From Trissonchulus latispiculum (lineage: Eukaryota > Nematoda > Enoplea > Enoplida > Ironidae), in NCBI GenBank assembly GCA_030248195.1, contig JASAND010015492.1, forward strand, positions 1 through 64,000: a stretch of DNA of 64,000 bases. Direction: 5' to 3'. Every line of letters starts with the position of its first letter. The stretch's first letter is position 1. The position numbers and the translations under genes are program-made. The notes under the pieces are model-generated. The model had not been told where the DNA came from. It made no database searches and saw only the letters and a program-made list of their open reading frames with translations. Positions 28,660 to 40,700 of the stretch are shown here, piece by piece.

Positions 28660-29990
28660 TCCGTGCTAACATCCTGGGACCAGTCTCGTATTTTTAGGCC
28701 AAAAGATAACAAAGTTTAGGTTCTTGGCTTTAGGCTCCCAGTAACTAGAGAAGACACGGGATTGGTTGTTATGGCAGGAAAGAGGACACGAATATGAACA
28801 TTTTTGCTTTTACAACCTTTGAGCTATCTCCAGTGGTTAAGGTGGTAGTACCACTACCGGGGTGGACTTTGAACAGATGCTGTGAACTAAATACTTAATG
28901 AATCGGCTTGAAATTTGGCAAATTTGTTCTTTATCATGTTTTACATCAGATGAGCTGATCTATGACGCGGCGGGTACTGGCTTGCTGTCTACACAATAGG
29001 AAATGTATTAAAAGCTTTAAATTTAAATGTATCCTTCAATCCTTTATGAAATCGTTTGAGATTTTCAGTATATGGTTAGTTTACATATACGCTCAGGCCG
29101 TTCTTTTAGTTTTTCGTAAAAGTGATTTTTCCGTTTTTTAGCGTGTTTTGAAAATTTGTAAATGTTATATCTTGCTTAATATTGCGTTTTTCCAAAAACC
29201 AAGAAAACGGCCTGAGCGTATGCTGATGCAAAACTTATTTGCAAAATTTGGTCCATTTTGACTGAAGGAGTGACGAAAAAATCAAAAACAAAAATTCTGT
29301 AATTTTTCATTGTTTGCTTTGGCTTTCGAAATTTCCAATGCTTTCAAGCAGCTGCAAAGTGCTTTCTATTAAATAATGCACATAAATAACGCAACAGGAA
29401 CCGTTAAAACCCAATAGATTTAATTTTCGGATATCCTGTTTTTACTTTACATTATGTGTGCAAACGGTCAACGTAATTCAGCTATATCAGCTATATATCA
29501 GCTATTCAGCTTCAACCGCTTGTAACTTTTGATAGAAACCACGTACTGAAGAGATATGCACATCATTTTAAAGCGCATTTTGCGCTCTTTCACGTAGTTC
29601 AGTAAAATTTAGTATACGAAACTTAAATAAAATTTTTACTATTTGCGCATGCGCAAAGCCACGATGGTAGCTAGCCAATTATGCACTCTCTGACACCAAG
29701 ATTTTGAGCAAAGATAGTCTGCCAACCAGTTTTGCATTATCCAATGTTTTGTCAAGATTGCTTCATCCATAGAAAAATTATGCAGAAAATCCCGCTAGTG
29801 GTACTACCACCTTAGGTCAGTAGAAGCAAAAAACTGCTTTTTGGGTCAAAAAATGGCTATTTTCGAGGAAATCAGTTTCTTCAAAATTACTGCCACATGT
29901 TAAGGACAAAGTTGGCTTATTTATGCTCAATCGATACAGCGTTTAAATGCACATTTTATGAATGCGGACGATTTTTTTATTTTTTGTGAA
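28660..29990 (+). repeat. Dispersed repeat X, split by a TIR element
   Basis: Left part about 28670-28839 (CCAGTCTCGTATTTTTAGGC, AGACACGGGATTGGTTGTTA) and right part 29813-29965 (ACTGCTTTTTGGGTCAAAAA, TCAATCGATACAGC) form one continuous unit in the reversed copy at about 22250-22560. The 973-base TIR element lies between the two parts. Confidence 0.7.
28840..29812. mobile_element. TIR element, TA target, with preserved empty site
   Basis: Ends AGGTGGTAGTACCACTA and TAGTGGTACTACCACCT are perfect inverted repeats, followed inward by a further CGGG/CCCG after one mismatched base. TA lies on both sides (28838-28839 and 29813-29814). The related repeat at 22396-22397 has the same flanks joined with a single TA, so the insertion and its TA duplication are directly demonstrated. 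There is no coding sequence. Consistent with a mariner-like MITE. Confidence 0.8.
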
Positions 29991-30859
29991 ATCGCACTTT
30001 GTTATAAAGAAATAAGCTGAAGTGTGTGCGTAATCTGTATTTTGTCTACTTTTTCCAAATTTGTCAAGCGATTACTTTAGCTAGAAAGCAGCAATCGGGG
30101 CAACTAAAAAATCGTCCCTGGGTATATTTGTGCAGAACACATCTGTGAAGTAGCAGCCCTCCAACTTGCATGGTGAATGCTCCACAATCTTTGGAAAAAA
30201 TTTGTCGTGTTTTTGCAAAAACTACATTTTTATGATAGCAGCCTACAGGACAGCAGTTGGAAGACGATCATGCGTCGGATAATTTGTCTCTATGATACCT
30301 TCAGATCAACGTCGTTAGTTTGATTTGACGGCTTGCGTAGTTCAAGAAATATTGGATTATTTGATTTCTGCAAAAATGACAAGTTTTCGACGCCAAAACA
30401 AGAAAATCGGCTATAACTCACGGTAGAGAAAAGCTAGAAAGTTGGTTTCAATAGCAAAAATGTGAAGCTCAATGAGATCGTTCTAATGAATATAGTCATA
30501 ACTGTATAGCTGCTGCCAAACTTTCAGAAAATGGGAAGAACCGCCTTGACCGGAAATTTCGAATTTTTGAATCGGGATTGCACGGATTTCGGAAAGTTTC
30601 GTCAAATTTCTTCTTGATTTACGTCGCCAACTAACAATATGTGCCCAAAAGGAATCACCACCATAAGTGAGGGTACTCAAAAGTGACCTCAAAAACGTTC
30701 ATCAGCGAAGTTCGAATTTCGGCTGCTATTTACTAAGGGAAAATCCTAGGCAACCCATACTATGCATGTGACATGTCGTGACTGTGGGCTATCGATACAT
30801 GTATAGACGTTCCCAGTCGGACTTCTGAGCCGTCCTGGGGTGGATGATTTTTTTGTTAA

Positions 30860-32410
30860 AATTTTAACAAATCCGGAAAATTACAGGCCAGTGTCTCTAA
30901 CGTGTATGTGTGCAAAATCATAGAGAAAGTTCTGAAAGAATTTCTGCTCGATCATCTCCTCAGAAACAAACATATAACCAAAGAGCAACATGGCTTCATA
31001 TCCCACCGATCAACACAAACTCAGTTGCTGGAGTGCATAAATTCATATTCCTTCAAACAAAATGAGAGGGAGGGAGTGAAAGCTGTATATCTGGATATCT
31101 GTAAAGCCTTTGACTCCATTTCTCATGTTAAGCTAGTAGGCAAGCTGTACCCATAAAGTATTACTTTAGTAGTGCTTTACATTGGTTCAGCGCTTTTTTT
31201 AAGCGGAAGGATCCAATGCGTCAAGGTTAATGATGTTTTGTCAAATATAGGTGATGTAGTGGAGTCCCCCAAGGTAGTGTTCTTGGACCTGTACTGTTTT
31301 GAATCTACATAAATGACTTACCTAATGTATGTGTCAATTCTGATGTTAAAATGTTTGCTGGAGACAAAAAATATACTTTTAGGGAAATTCTTTGGTCGAT
31401 TTTGAAAATTTTTGAGAGATTGTAGAAATATTTTTGAATAAGCTTCAGAAAACCAGCATTCGATAGCGTTTCATAAAAGCTCACCACTTGAAATTGGTGC
31501 TCCCTATCTCGCGGGTGATTTTCTGATGAATGGATGCAAAATACCAAAAGTTGAAATTGTAAAAGATTTAGGAGTTTATGTATCCCACGACTTAAAGTTT
31601 TCGACGCATTTTGACAAAATTAGTGCGAAAGCCTATCAAAAAACTGCAGTGATTTTTAAGTCATTTTGTTGAAGGAATCTGAAATTTTTACTGTCAAGGT
31701 ATATACTGTATGTCAGACCAATCTTGGAGTATAATTCTTGCGTGTGGTCACCACATTTAAAAAAAGGATATCATCAAACTTGAATCCGTTCAGAGTAGAT
31801 TCACTAAAAGAATCCCTGAAATTAACGATTTTTCTTTCAGGTATCGTCTCAAAATAACGGGGCTTGAGACTTAGGAAACCCGCAGATTAAAGGCAGTTCT
31901 ACGCAAGCTTACAAAATAATTTACCAGTTGGATAATGTCTATTCTGCTGAATTCTTTACATACGCTGGGCAAACCGGCATCCGGGGTCATCCTTTGAAAC
32001 TAAAAAGTTGTAGGCACAGGCTTGATTGCAGAAATGACTCTTAGAGTAATTCCACTTTGGAACAATTTAGATCCTGAAATCGTAACCGCTCGAAACCTTA
32101 TGCAAATTAATAAACAACTCCTACACTAGGTTGATCTTAGTGTCGCTTAGTGTACGACACGGAGTGATATCTACTTCTGCTGATTCTTGTTTTTATTGTC
32201 TACTGCTACTCCAATACTGCTGGTTTTTACTGACATAGTGACATTTTAGTGTAGACTAAATCAGGTTTATTCGCGTCTGTGTACCACCTTGCTTGTTACT
32301 ATTTACATGCATATACTGGTTCATGCAGGCTCCTGCATGATACCCTTTGGTCACACACTGTTGTAAACGTATATGCCTTGTTGACCAAATAAACAATTTC
32401 GTTGTTGGTT
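30860..32410 (+). pseudogene. Decayed CR1-like LINE, reverse transcriptase to 3' end
   Basis: Starts inside the reverse transcriptase at NPENYRPVSLT, then IEKVLKEFLLDHL, EQHGFISHRSTQTQLLECIN and VYLDICKAFDSISH. After about 31156 the frame is broken several times. Later blocks are still readable in shifting frames: a degenerate PQG-type motif near 31265, YVRPILEYNS (about 31711), and LESVQSRFTKR (about 31780). It is 5'-truncated, and a GTTGTTGGTTGTTG stretch at about 32400 may be its tail. Nonfunctional. Confidence 0.8.
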
Positions 32411-32639
32411 GTTGCAAAATTGGGACATCAGAAAATCCAAAAAATGGCCTAAAAATGCAAACTTTTCTGTATTTTAACGCATTTTCCGTGAAAACAAGGC
32501 TTGTATTCGCATTTATACGCGGTTTCTAAGGGATTTGAAGTCAAAATTTGAGAAAATATTTTCAAAAAATGACAATATTTAGCTAACTTTTTGGCACCAA
32601 ATAGGGCCTTGAGGGTAGCCGAAATTTGGGGCGGGAGGG

Positions 32640-33800
32640 TAAGTAACGCGAAAATTTTTTAAAAATAATTAGAAAACAATTAGAAAAAAAATTTGGAAAA
32701 TTTTCTAATTGTTTTCTACTTTGGAAAACAATTAGAAAATAATTAGAAAACAATTAGAAAACAATGCTAACATTGTTTTCTAATTGTTTTCTAAATTAGA
32801 AAACAATTAGAAAATAATTAGAAAACAATTAGAAAAAATTCTATAACTATAGAAAACAATTAGAAAACAATTAGAAAAAATTAAATTTTTTCTAATTGTT
32901 TTCTAGAAATGGGCTTCGTGTGCCCCCCCTCCCCCCCTACCCGACCTCAACTACTCCCCCCCCCCAAGCCGAGCTCAAACCCCCCTCCCCCCCTAAAATT
33001 GGGTCCAAACCAGGTAAAAAATGCAAAATTTTTGAAAAAATTTTTTGCAATTTCTGAAAATTTTTGAAACAAATTCGAAAAAATGGCTATAAATCACATA
33101 TAAAGAGCTGAAGATGGTTATTTATATATAGCAATTACAAGGTAATATACGCAATTATAAACCACAATCTCGGCTAATTTAGGCATTTTTTAGCACAAAT
33201 TTGTCAATTTTCAAGCCCTATTTTCGCATACGAAAACTATTGACAGAAGCTTTTGAGTATGTTTAATGTACTGTACATAGAAAAAGGAGCATTTTTAGCT
33301 AAAAAAACTTGGGTTCAGTTTAGGGGGGGGTCCCTCTCCCCCAAATTTCGGATTTTGGTGGGGTCCCCCGAGCCAAATTTGGACTTTCTACTCCCACACG
33401 AAGCCCATTTCTAGAAAACAATTAAAAAATTTTTTTAATAAATTTCTAATTGTTTTCTAATTGTTTTCTAAATTGTTTTCTAATTGTTTTCTAATTGTTT
33501 TCTAATTATTTTCTAATTGTTTTCTAAAATCGAGGGGCCACTTTCTAATTGATTTCTAATTAATTTCTAATTCTTTTCTAATTGTTTTCTAATTATTTTC
33601 TTATTATTTTCTCACAAAAACGACGATTTTTCTAATGTTTTCTAATTATTTTCTAATTGTTTTCTAAAACTTTTCTAATTGTTTTCTAACCAAGTTTAAC
33701 ATATTTTTTCCAATTGTTTTCTAATTGTTTTCTAAATTATTTCTAATTGTTTACTATATTTTTCTAGTTGATTTCTATAGCAAGTACAAGCCTCGCAATT
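32640..33800. repeat. Foldback element bordered by inverted AT minisatellites
   Basis: The core 32906-33411 begins GAAATGGGCTTCGTGTG and ends with the exact complement CACACGAAGCCCATTTC. Outside the core, left (32640-32905) and right (33412-33800), are arrays of about 11-12 bases, AATTAGAAAAC and its complement. The core holds C- and G-run blocks (CTACCCGACCTCAACTACT, CAAATTTCGGATTTTGG). Minisatellite borders also sit next to the same 17-mer at 48761 and 63817. Confidence 0.75.
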
Positions 33801-33829
33801 GTTTCTAGTTCCTTTCTAGGGCTTTTCTG

Positions 33830-35580
33830 CTGGAATTCTATGTATGCGCACGAGAAAACCCCCTAGGACATGTTTTTAGCCATTTCGGACTGCCCAGTTG
33901 GTACCTGGTGGGTCCGGGAGAGTCCGGAAGGGGTCACGTGACCGTGGATCATATACCGCCAACATACGAAGTCCTAAGTTTCTCTGCCAAGACTACTGGA
34001 AATAAGTTATAATCACTCACAAACACGGAAAAACAACATTTTAGCCTTTAAAATGGCATTTTAGAGCCACCAGACTTCATACTAGACCCTGCCGGGGGCC
34101 ATCAGTGACCACTAAAAGAAAAACCCCATCTAGAAACTAGGTCTGAAAGTTTGGTATCATTCGAAAGCTCTTGGCCTGATAATATCAATAATGTAACGTT
34201 TAGCTCCTCCTAATTCGTACTAATTAGTTGTGCTGAATTTTTGGTGCAAATATTTAATCAAGAATCGCAGTTTTAAATAATATATGCAATATACTAGCGT
34301 TAATTTTTCGAAAAATGTTACAAACTTATTTTTGAGGTGCAAGCGCCCCCTGCCTGAAAATTTTCGTCCAAGGTACAAGCCCCCTCAAAATTTTTTGGGG
34401 ACAAGCCCCCACAGGAGCCGAGCCGACCCTATGTTAATGTATGATAACAAGTACGAAAAAAATAACCCCGAAAATTCACAAAAAATCACCCACCTAGACG
34501 GCTAACAACAAGCCGCAGCCGGAAAATTTTTTGCATGGTAATAGCCACAAGTCCCCCCAACCCCAACATATGTAAGTTTGGCTGCGAAGCCCAACTCCTC
34601 CGACTAGGGTGCCCAAAATAGTCGACCCACCCAAAATCGGACCCTCGGACAACTTCGGACCAAAATTGAAATTTTTGCTGGTGCTCACTATGGACTTTGC
34701 GCAGCTATATACCCCATATTATGCATGTGACATGTCCTAACTCTAAGCTACCCAACCATATATTGGATTCCCTGCCATGTCCTCTGGCTTCGCCACCGGC
34801 GGTTGATTTTTTGTGAACAAATTCACAAAAGAAAAATTACTACCAACTTTGTGTAAACTGCCTCGGGGGCAACGGGTAGGGCAAAACTAATGCCAAATTC
34901 GAGCTCAGCGGCCCGAAAAACCTATTAAGCGCATGTTTTAGGTACCTTAACCCCCTTCTGGCAGGCGGTCCGGCCGATGGACCCGGCCCGGACCCTCCAG
35001 ACCCAGGGGGTGGTCAGGATCACCTATCTGGACAAAAGCTACCTAAAACCTAATGCCAAATTTGAATTCTACGCACCGAAAAACCTATCTAGGCGCGTTT
35101 TTAGGCTCCTTGAAATAAAATTTTTGGTCAATCACGTGACCCCGAACCAGGTCACGTGCCCCTAGGCCAAGTCACGTGACCATTCCGGATACGAAATCAC
35201 TCCGCCAAATTGTTTGGTCTGTGCTTACTAGAGCAACAGAACACAAAATAAGAGGATTTCTAGCTTCCTGGTATCAATAATAAAGGTCAAGCATATTGGT
35301 GGTTGTGATTTTTTTGTGATCAAATGATTTTTTGTGAATTCGTTCACAAAAAAATCACAAAATTTTTTTATTACTCGCGCTACACGAGGGCTACCGGCAT
35401 GAAATTTGCACCATATGTAAAGAAAGAAAGAAAGAAAGTTTACTTCCAAAAGAACATTGACGACGGACAATCATCAGTCATAAAGAGGGGGTCACTGCCG
35501 TTCCATACGTACCAAAAGTTTCTCGATCGGACTTCATTTGCGAAATTGCCAGCAAAAATTCGATTTTTGATTTTTTTGTG
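33830..35580. other. Gene-free stretch
   Basis: No gene. It includes CACGTG motifs at 33935, 35133, 35153 and 35173, an AAAG microsatellite at about 35419-35440, and a stem GATTTTTTGTGAA with a TTCG loop at 35326-35342. A phrase near 34720 (TATGCATGTGACATGTC) is shared with 30760, so part of it is dispersed repeat. Confidence 0.5.
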
Positions 35581-35635
35581 AACATTGCTATATATATGAA
35601 AAATCATTTAACTACAAGAATTGATATTAAAATTT

Positions 35636-35770
35636 TCCAAAATTGGTCAAATATGGTATCAAAATCAAATCAAATGAAAGCCCTAGGTGAGCCGAGCAAC
35701 TTTTGTCATAGAACTGCATACGTATATACACAAAGTGGCTGTAAAGTGCTGTGCTGGGGTAGGAGAGTGG
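35636..35770 (-). repeat. Single reversed copy of the satellite monomer
   Basis: Contains AAATGAAAGCCCTAGGTGAG, GAGCAACTTTTGTCATAGAA and AAAGTGGCTGTA as in the array at 37.2 kb. Read on the other strand it matches the intron 1 satellite (GGGCTTTCATTTG). Confidence 0.65.
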
Positions 35771-36115
35771 GGGGGACGCCCCCCCCCCCACTAGCGGGGG
35801 GAGGTCCAAAAGTGGGGGGGGGAATAAAATGGGCTAAAAATGTCAAAAATACCGTATAAAAAGCCTGTTTTCTACAAATACTGTTATAACTAAGCCTAAA
35901 GGTGCTCAAAAATTAAGTTTTGGCACCAAAGTAGACGATTTTTTACCAAAAATTTCCGGCAACGTCGGAAAAATTTTGAAAATTTTGACCAAAAATCCTA
36001 ACAATTTGGCATTTTCTGGGCACTTTAGGGTGAGTGGGGGGGACGAGTGGGGGTGAACCCAAGAAGTGCGGGGGGGGGGGCGCGCACCCCCCGCCCCCCA
36101 AGTAAAAAAACCACT
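35755..36115 (-). mobile_element. G/C-run MITE, reversed relative of the intron 5 copy
   Basis: Same internal order as 8069-8420 in reverse: long G run, AAGCCTGTTTTC, TGCTCAAAAATTAAG, central CCGGCAACGTCGG hairpin, TGGGCACTTTAGGG, G/C runs, then AAGTAAAAAAACCACTAA. No coding sequence. Confidence 0.5.
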
Positions 36116-36343
36116 AACTTAAATAACTTAAGTGTGCCCAGTTATATATACGGTGCAGATCACGTCTCTGCTGCTAGAGCGCCAAATTGAGCCTACTAAG
36201 AACCCCAGCTCACTTTCATAACCGGAATTTTTCATAGACAGACCAACACTCACACATATTAAGGAAAATATATAATCATAGGGGTCGCGGTAGCGACCCC
36301 TATAATATGAGTGAAAATGGTCGAATGACCGTGTAAAACAAGG

Positions 36344-36385
36344 CTGCGCAGAAGCTGCGCAGATTCCTGCGCAGATCCTGCGCAG
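36344..36385. repeat. Four CTGCGCAG palindromes, 11-12 bp apart
   Basis: CTGCGCAG occurs at 36344, 36355, 36367 and 36378. It is preceded by a GGGGTCGCGGTAGCGACCCC palindrome at about 36281-36300. Confidence 0.8.
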
Positions 36386-36959
36386 ATTATGTGCGCAAAA
36401 AATTGTACGTGTCGAGTTTAGTATATTTGCCAAGTTTCATCCCCTTACCTCTTTCCGTTAAAAAGTTGCGCCAAAAATCGCTTACGAAAATTGTGTTTTT
36501 TCTTTTTTCCGGTTTCTCGCTTTTGATGTCTCATAAGGCGGTTTTGTAGCTTGAATAACTACAGATAGACAAATTTTTGCCTATGAAACCCATATATATT
36601 CTTGTAGTACAAATCGAAAATAACAAAATAAGCTAGTTTTTATGCCTCCCGGACCCGGAAAAAATTTTTGGCTGGGGGCCAAAGTCGGCCAAAACGCTAA
36701 AATGGCCAAAAAGTATGCTTCAAAGGCGCCTTAATAAGTCAGACTGGGCTATATATGGGGCAGTACTGACCATATGGTTAAACAGTACACATATCGGGGT
36801 CGTTCAAATGCTATATGATTTTCCGTCTCTGTGCGTAATTTTTCGGTATATACTGGCCGGCCAAAGTTGGTGAATTTTGGGTCGAACTTTGAACTTAATT
36901 TTTTCGCTTATTTTGGTACATGGGTGACCCAAATTTTGCATACAAATGTTTTTTGGGAC

Positions 36960-37665
36960 GGAGAATCGACTCCCGCTAGCAGTTTTGCTGCCCGAGTAAC
37001 CCAAGTTGCTGGGCTGGTTCCACTTGACCGTCTGAGGGGTCAAATCGGTAACCGCTTCCCGGAGGTCCATAGCAGACTTTACTTAGCCTCTCCAAACTTT
37101 GTCTATAGGGGTTTTCTGGTGCGCCCAGCTCATTCCCGGTGTCCGTTTTGCCGTCTGGCCCACCCATCTTGCTGTGCTGGTTCCACTTTGCCATCTGGAG
37201 GGTCAGGTCGGTGGGAGGTCATTGGGTCAAAAATGAAATTTTTCAAAAGTGGACAAATTTGGTACCAAATTAAAGCCCTAAGCGATCTGAGCAACTGTTG
37301 TCATAGAACTGCATGCTCAAAGTGGCTGTAGAGTGCTGTGGTGGGGTGGGGTGGGGACTTGGCGATTTTCGGTCAAAAAAGAAAATTTTCAAAAGTGGTC
37401 AAATTTGGTACCAAATGAAAGCCCTAGGCGAGCTGAGCAACTTTTATCATAGAACTGCATGCTCAAAGTGGCTGTAGAGTGCTGTGGTGGGGTGGGGTGA
37501 GGACTTAGGCGATTTTGGGTCAAAAATATGAAATTTCTCAAAAGTGGTCAAATTTTGTACCAAATTAAAGCCCTAAGCGATCTGAGCAACTTTTGTCATA
37601 GAATTGCATGCTCAAAGTGGTTGTAGAGTGCTGTGGTGGGGTGGGGTGGGCACTTAGGTGATTTT
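36960..37665 (-). repeat. Tandem repeats including the satellite array
   Basis: GCATGCTCAAAGTGGCTG recurs at 37311, 37457 and 37606 (146- and 149-base spacing), each followed by TGTGGTGGGGTGGGG. Upstream, GCTGGTTCCACTT occurs at about 37013 and 37178 in a second, diverged tandem pair. The apparent 166-codon plus-strand frame across it is a by-product of the repeat. Confidence 0.75.
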
Positions 37666-37725
37666 GGGTCAAAACTAAAATTCGTCGTCGTCGTCGTCGT
37701 GGGTGGTCGATCAGGATACCACATC

Positions 37726-40700
37726 CTATACTCGGCGGGCCCCAAGGAGCCCACTATTACCCAAGAAGCGAAGAACAGCCTCCGGATCATTGCGAAGGCA
37801 GGATATTTCCGGATTTGGCCCGAGGTCTATATGCCTGGCTGTGGTGAGGGCTGGGCAGGACAGAAGCAAGTGTTCTACAGTTTCTGGCTCCCCCAGCTGA
37901 CAGAAACTGCAATTAGGGGAAGGAAATCGGTTGGGGTCAATGGTGTGTCTGTACGATGCAAGGATCCAGGATTTCCCACTGCGCAACTGGCTAAGCAAGA
38001 CCCTGTCTTGCCTGTTAAGGTGTTGTTCCTTCGACTGTGGGACAGGACCCGAATTCCCGTAAATTGCCCGGGCCCGTAAATGCAACAGGGAATCATACCA
38101 GGTTCTGAGGACGGCTCTTTTGATTACAGCTTTCGCTGTATTGAGATCCGCCGCTTCCGCCATTTGCGGCAAGGAACTGGCTTCCGAGGCTAGGCGATCG
38201 GCGCTCTCGTTACCAGAAAGGCCGGCATGCCCGGGTATCCATTGGACTATGATCTTCCGGTGACGGAGTCTGCTTAGGCTGGACCAGACCCCTGAAAGGG
38301 TTTGACTGAAAGATCCACGTACGCCGCTGTTGAGGAGCCTGACAACCGATTGTGAGTCCGTGCAAACTCTTACTCTGTAGGCTGGCGGGAACTTGTAGTC
38401 GTTTTCCTCGAGCCATCGAAGGCCACAGGCCACTGCTTTTAGTTCGGCCCTGAAGCTTGAGCAGAACTTTCCGGCAGCAACCTTGATCTCCACCGGCTCA
38501 GTGGGGTCGGCGAACTCGATGTAGATGCCTCCACCTCCATTTTCAGTACCTCCGGCCGCCGACCCGTCTGTCCAGATGGTGATCTCTGCGGGCGGCAATT
38601 TGGCTAGTGTCTCTTCGGCCGCCAGACGTCGGATTTCCGGCGCATCATGTCGGCGTGTTCGGGTTACTAAGGCGGGTCGGGCATCCACTCCAGCAAACCG
38701 GAGTCCCGGTTCAACCGAATCTACTGCAACCATAGGTTCCCTGGGAATGGTGGATAGGCCGCAGTCCTCCGTAGCCTCCGCGGCAACCTTCCGCCAGGAT
38801 GGCTGTGATTTGAGTGATCTGTGGAGGTTCGGAGGGGTGTCACATAGGTCTCTTCTAGGGTTGCCTGGTGGCAGGCGAAGGGATCTTTCCAAGGCATTGG
38901 CTGCCAGCTGCTTCTTCCTCATAGCCAGAGGTATCAAGTTAGCCTCCAGCTGGAGAATTTCGATCGGAGCCGCACGAAGGCAGCCAGATATGGACCTTGC
39001 GGCACAGTTTTGAACTTTTTCCAGCGTATCCATGTGGGTCTTGGTCGCGCAAGGCATCCACGCCCCTCCGCAATATTCTATGGCAGATCTAACAAAGGTC
39101 AGGTAAAGAAGTCGGAGGTCCTCCTTTACGCATCCCCACTTAGTGCTGGCCACAGCATTCAGGGTCTTCAGACGGGCACAGGCCTTGGCTTTGAGTTTGT
39201 TCACATGAGGACCAAAATTGAGCAGGCGGTCAAAGGTGATACCGAGAAAGACTGGGTTGGCTTTGAACGGGACTTGAGATCCATCGATGTTCAGTTGAGG
39301 TCGAAAGTTGGCTTCCTTGTTGCAGGTTGAAAAGACGCAGCATTCTGACTTGTGTGCGTTTATCTGCAGCTTCCACCGGCGTGACCACTGAGCTATAGTG
39401 TCCAGCGCCTCTTGCATTTTGGCCTGGCCTCTGGCCAGCTCAGAGTCCTGCACCCAGATAGCCAGATCGTCGGCAAAGAGTGACGCGTGAACCCCTTCCG
39501 GCAACTGTTCCAGGATGTCGTTGATGAATAGTAGAAAGAGGGTCGGAGAGAGGCATGATCCCTGTGGCACGCCATGGTAGAACTTCCTGAGACCGCTGTG
39601 GCTGCCGTTCAGTTCTACCGATGCCATTCGGTCTGACAAGAAGTTCCGTATCCAGCGGACTAGGCAGACCGGCAGATCCATAGCCAACAGTTTATGCAGA
39701 AGACCTCCCTTCCATACCGTATCAAAAGCCCGCTGAAAGTCTATCAATACCAGGATGGTTCGTTTAGGAGGTTTCTTGGAGCAAAATCCGTCCACGACTG
39801 TTTGAACCAGTCTGATGATGTGATCCTCAGTCATGTGCAAAGAGCGGAAGCCGGCTTGTCTGCTGTCGAGGATTCTGTTTTCTTCCAACCAATGAGACAG
39901 CCTGTTTTTGATCATTCTTTCGAGTAATTTGGAGAGGCAGCTAGTTAGGCTGACCGGTCTGTATGATTCCACCCTGTTCAGCGCCTTGCCTCTCTTAGGG
40001 ATAGGAATTATCTTTGCTCTTCTCCATTGACTGGGGATTTGTCCTGTACGCCAGGAATCGTTGTACAGGTTCAGGAGGACAGTGTGAGCAGATTCGCTTA
40101 GGTTTTTGATCATTTCGTTCGAGACGGCATCCGGGCCGGCCGCTTTCTTGACCGGAAGCTCGTTGACAGCAAGGAAATACTCGTCCGGCGTGAAAGGCCG
40201 GCATAAGTCTGACTGGCAGGAGCAGGTCTCTTTCAGTTTAGCCCGAACTGATCTGAGCAGCGGGCGGTCCTCCTTGGATTGTTTGAGGTGGCTGATCTTA
40301 GCATATTCCTTGACAAAGCCATTGGCCTTATCCCGATCCGAGATAAGCTTCTTATTTCCCCGAGACAGAGCTTCCCCCGAGGAAGTGGCAGGATTCCTGC
40401 CGTCAATAGCTCGTAGAGTTCTCATGACCTTGGAAGGATCGCTTCTCAGGTCGAGGGTTGAAACATACTCCTGCCAGTTTGCTCGCTTAGCTTCCAGGAT
40501 TTGATGCTTCAGCTTTCGGTCGGCGTTCTTCCATTCTGCTCTATCTTCCTCCGTTCTGGATTGAAGAAATATCCATTTCTTTTGCCTAACGTCTTTCATC
40601 GTGACTGTCAGCTCTTCGTTCCACCAGCATTTCGGCTTCCGTCTTCGGTTTCTGGGAATATTTTCTTCTGCCGAGGTGATTATGGCCGCCGTGAGTGCTT

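Noticed and set aside
36831..37331. A 166-codon plus-strand frame
   Set aside because: It spans tandem repeats and satellite sequence and matches no family.
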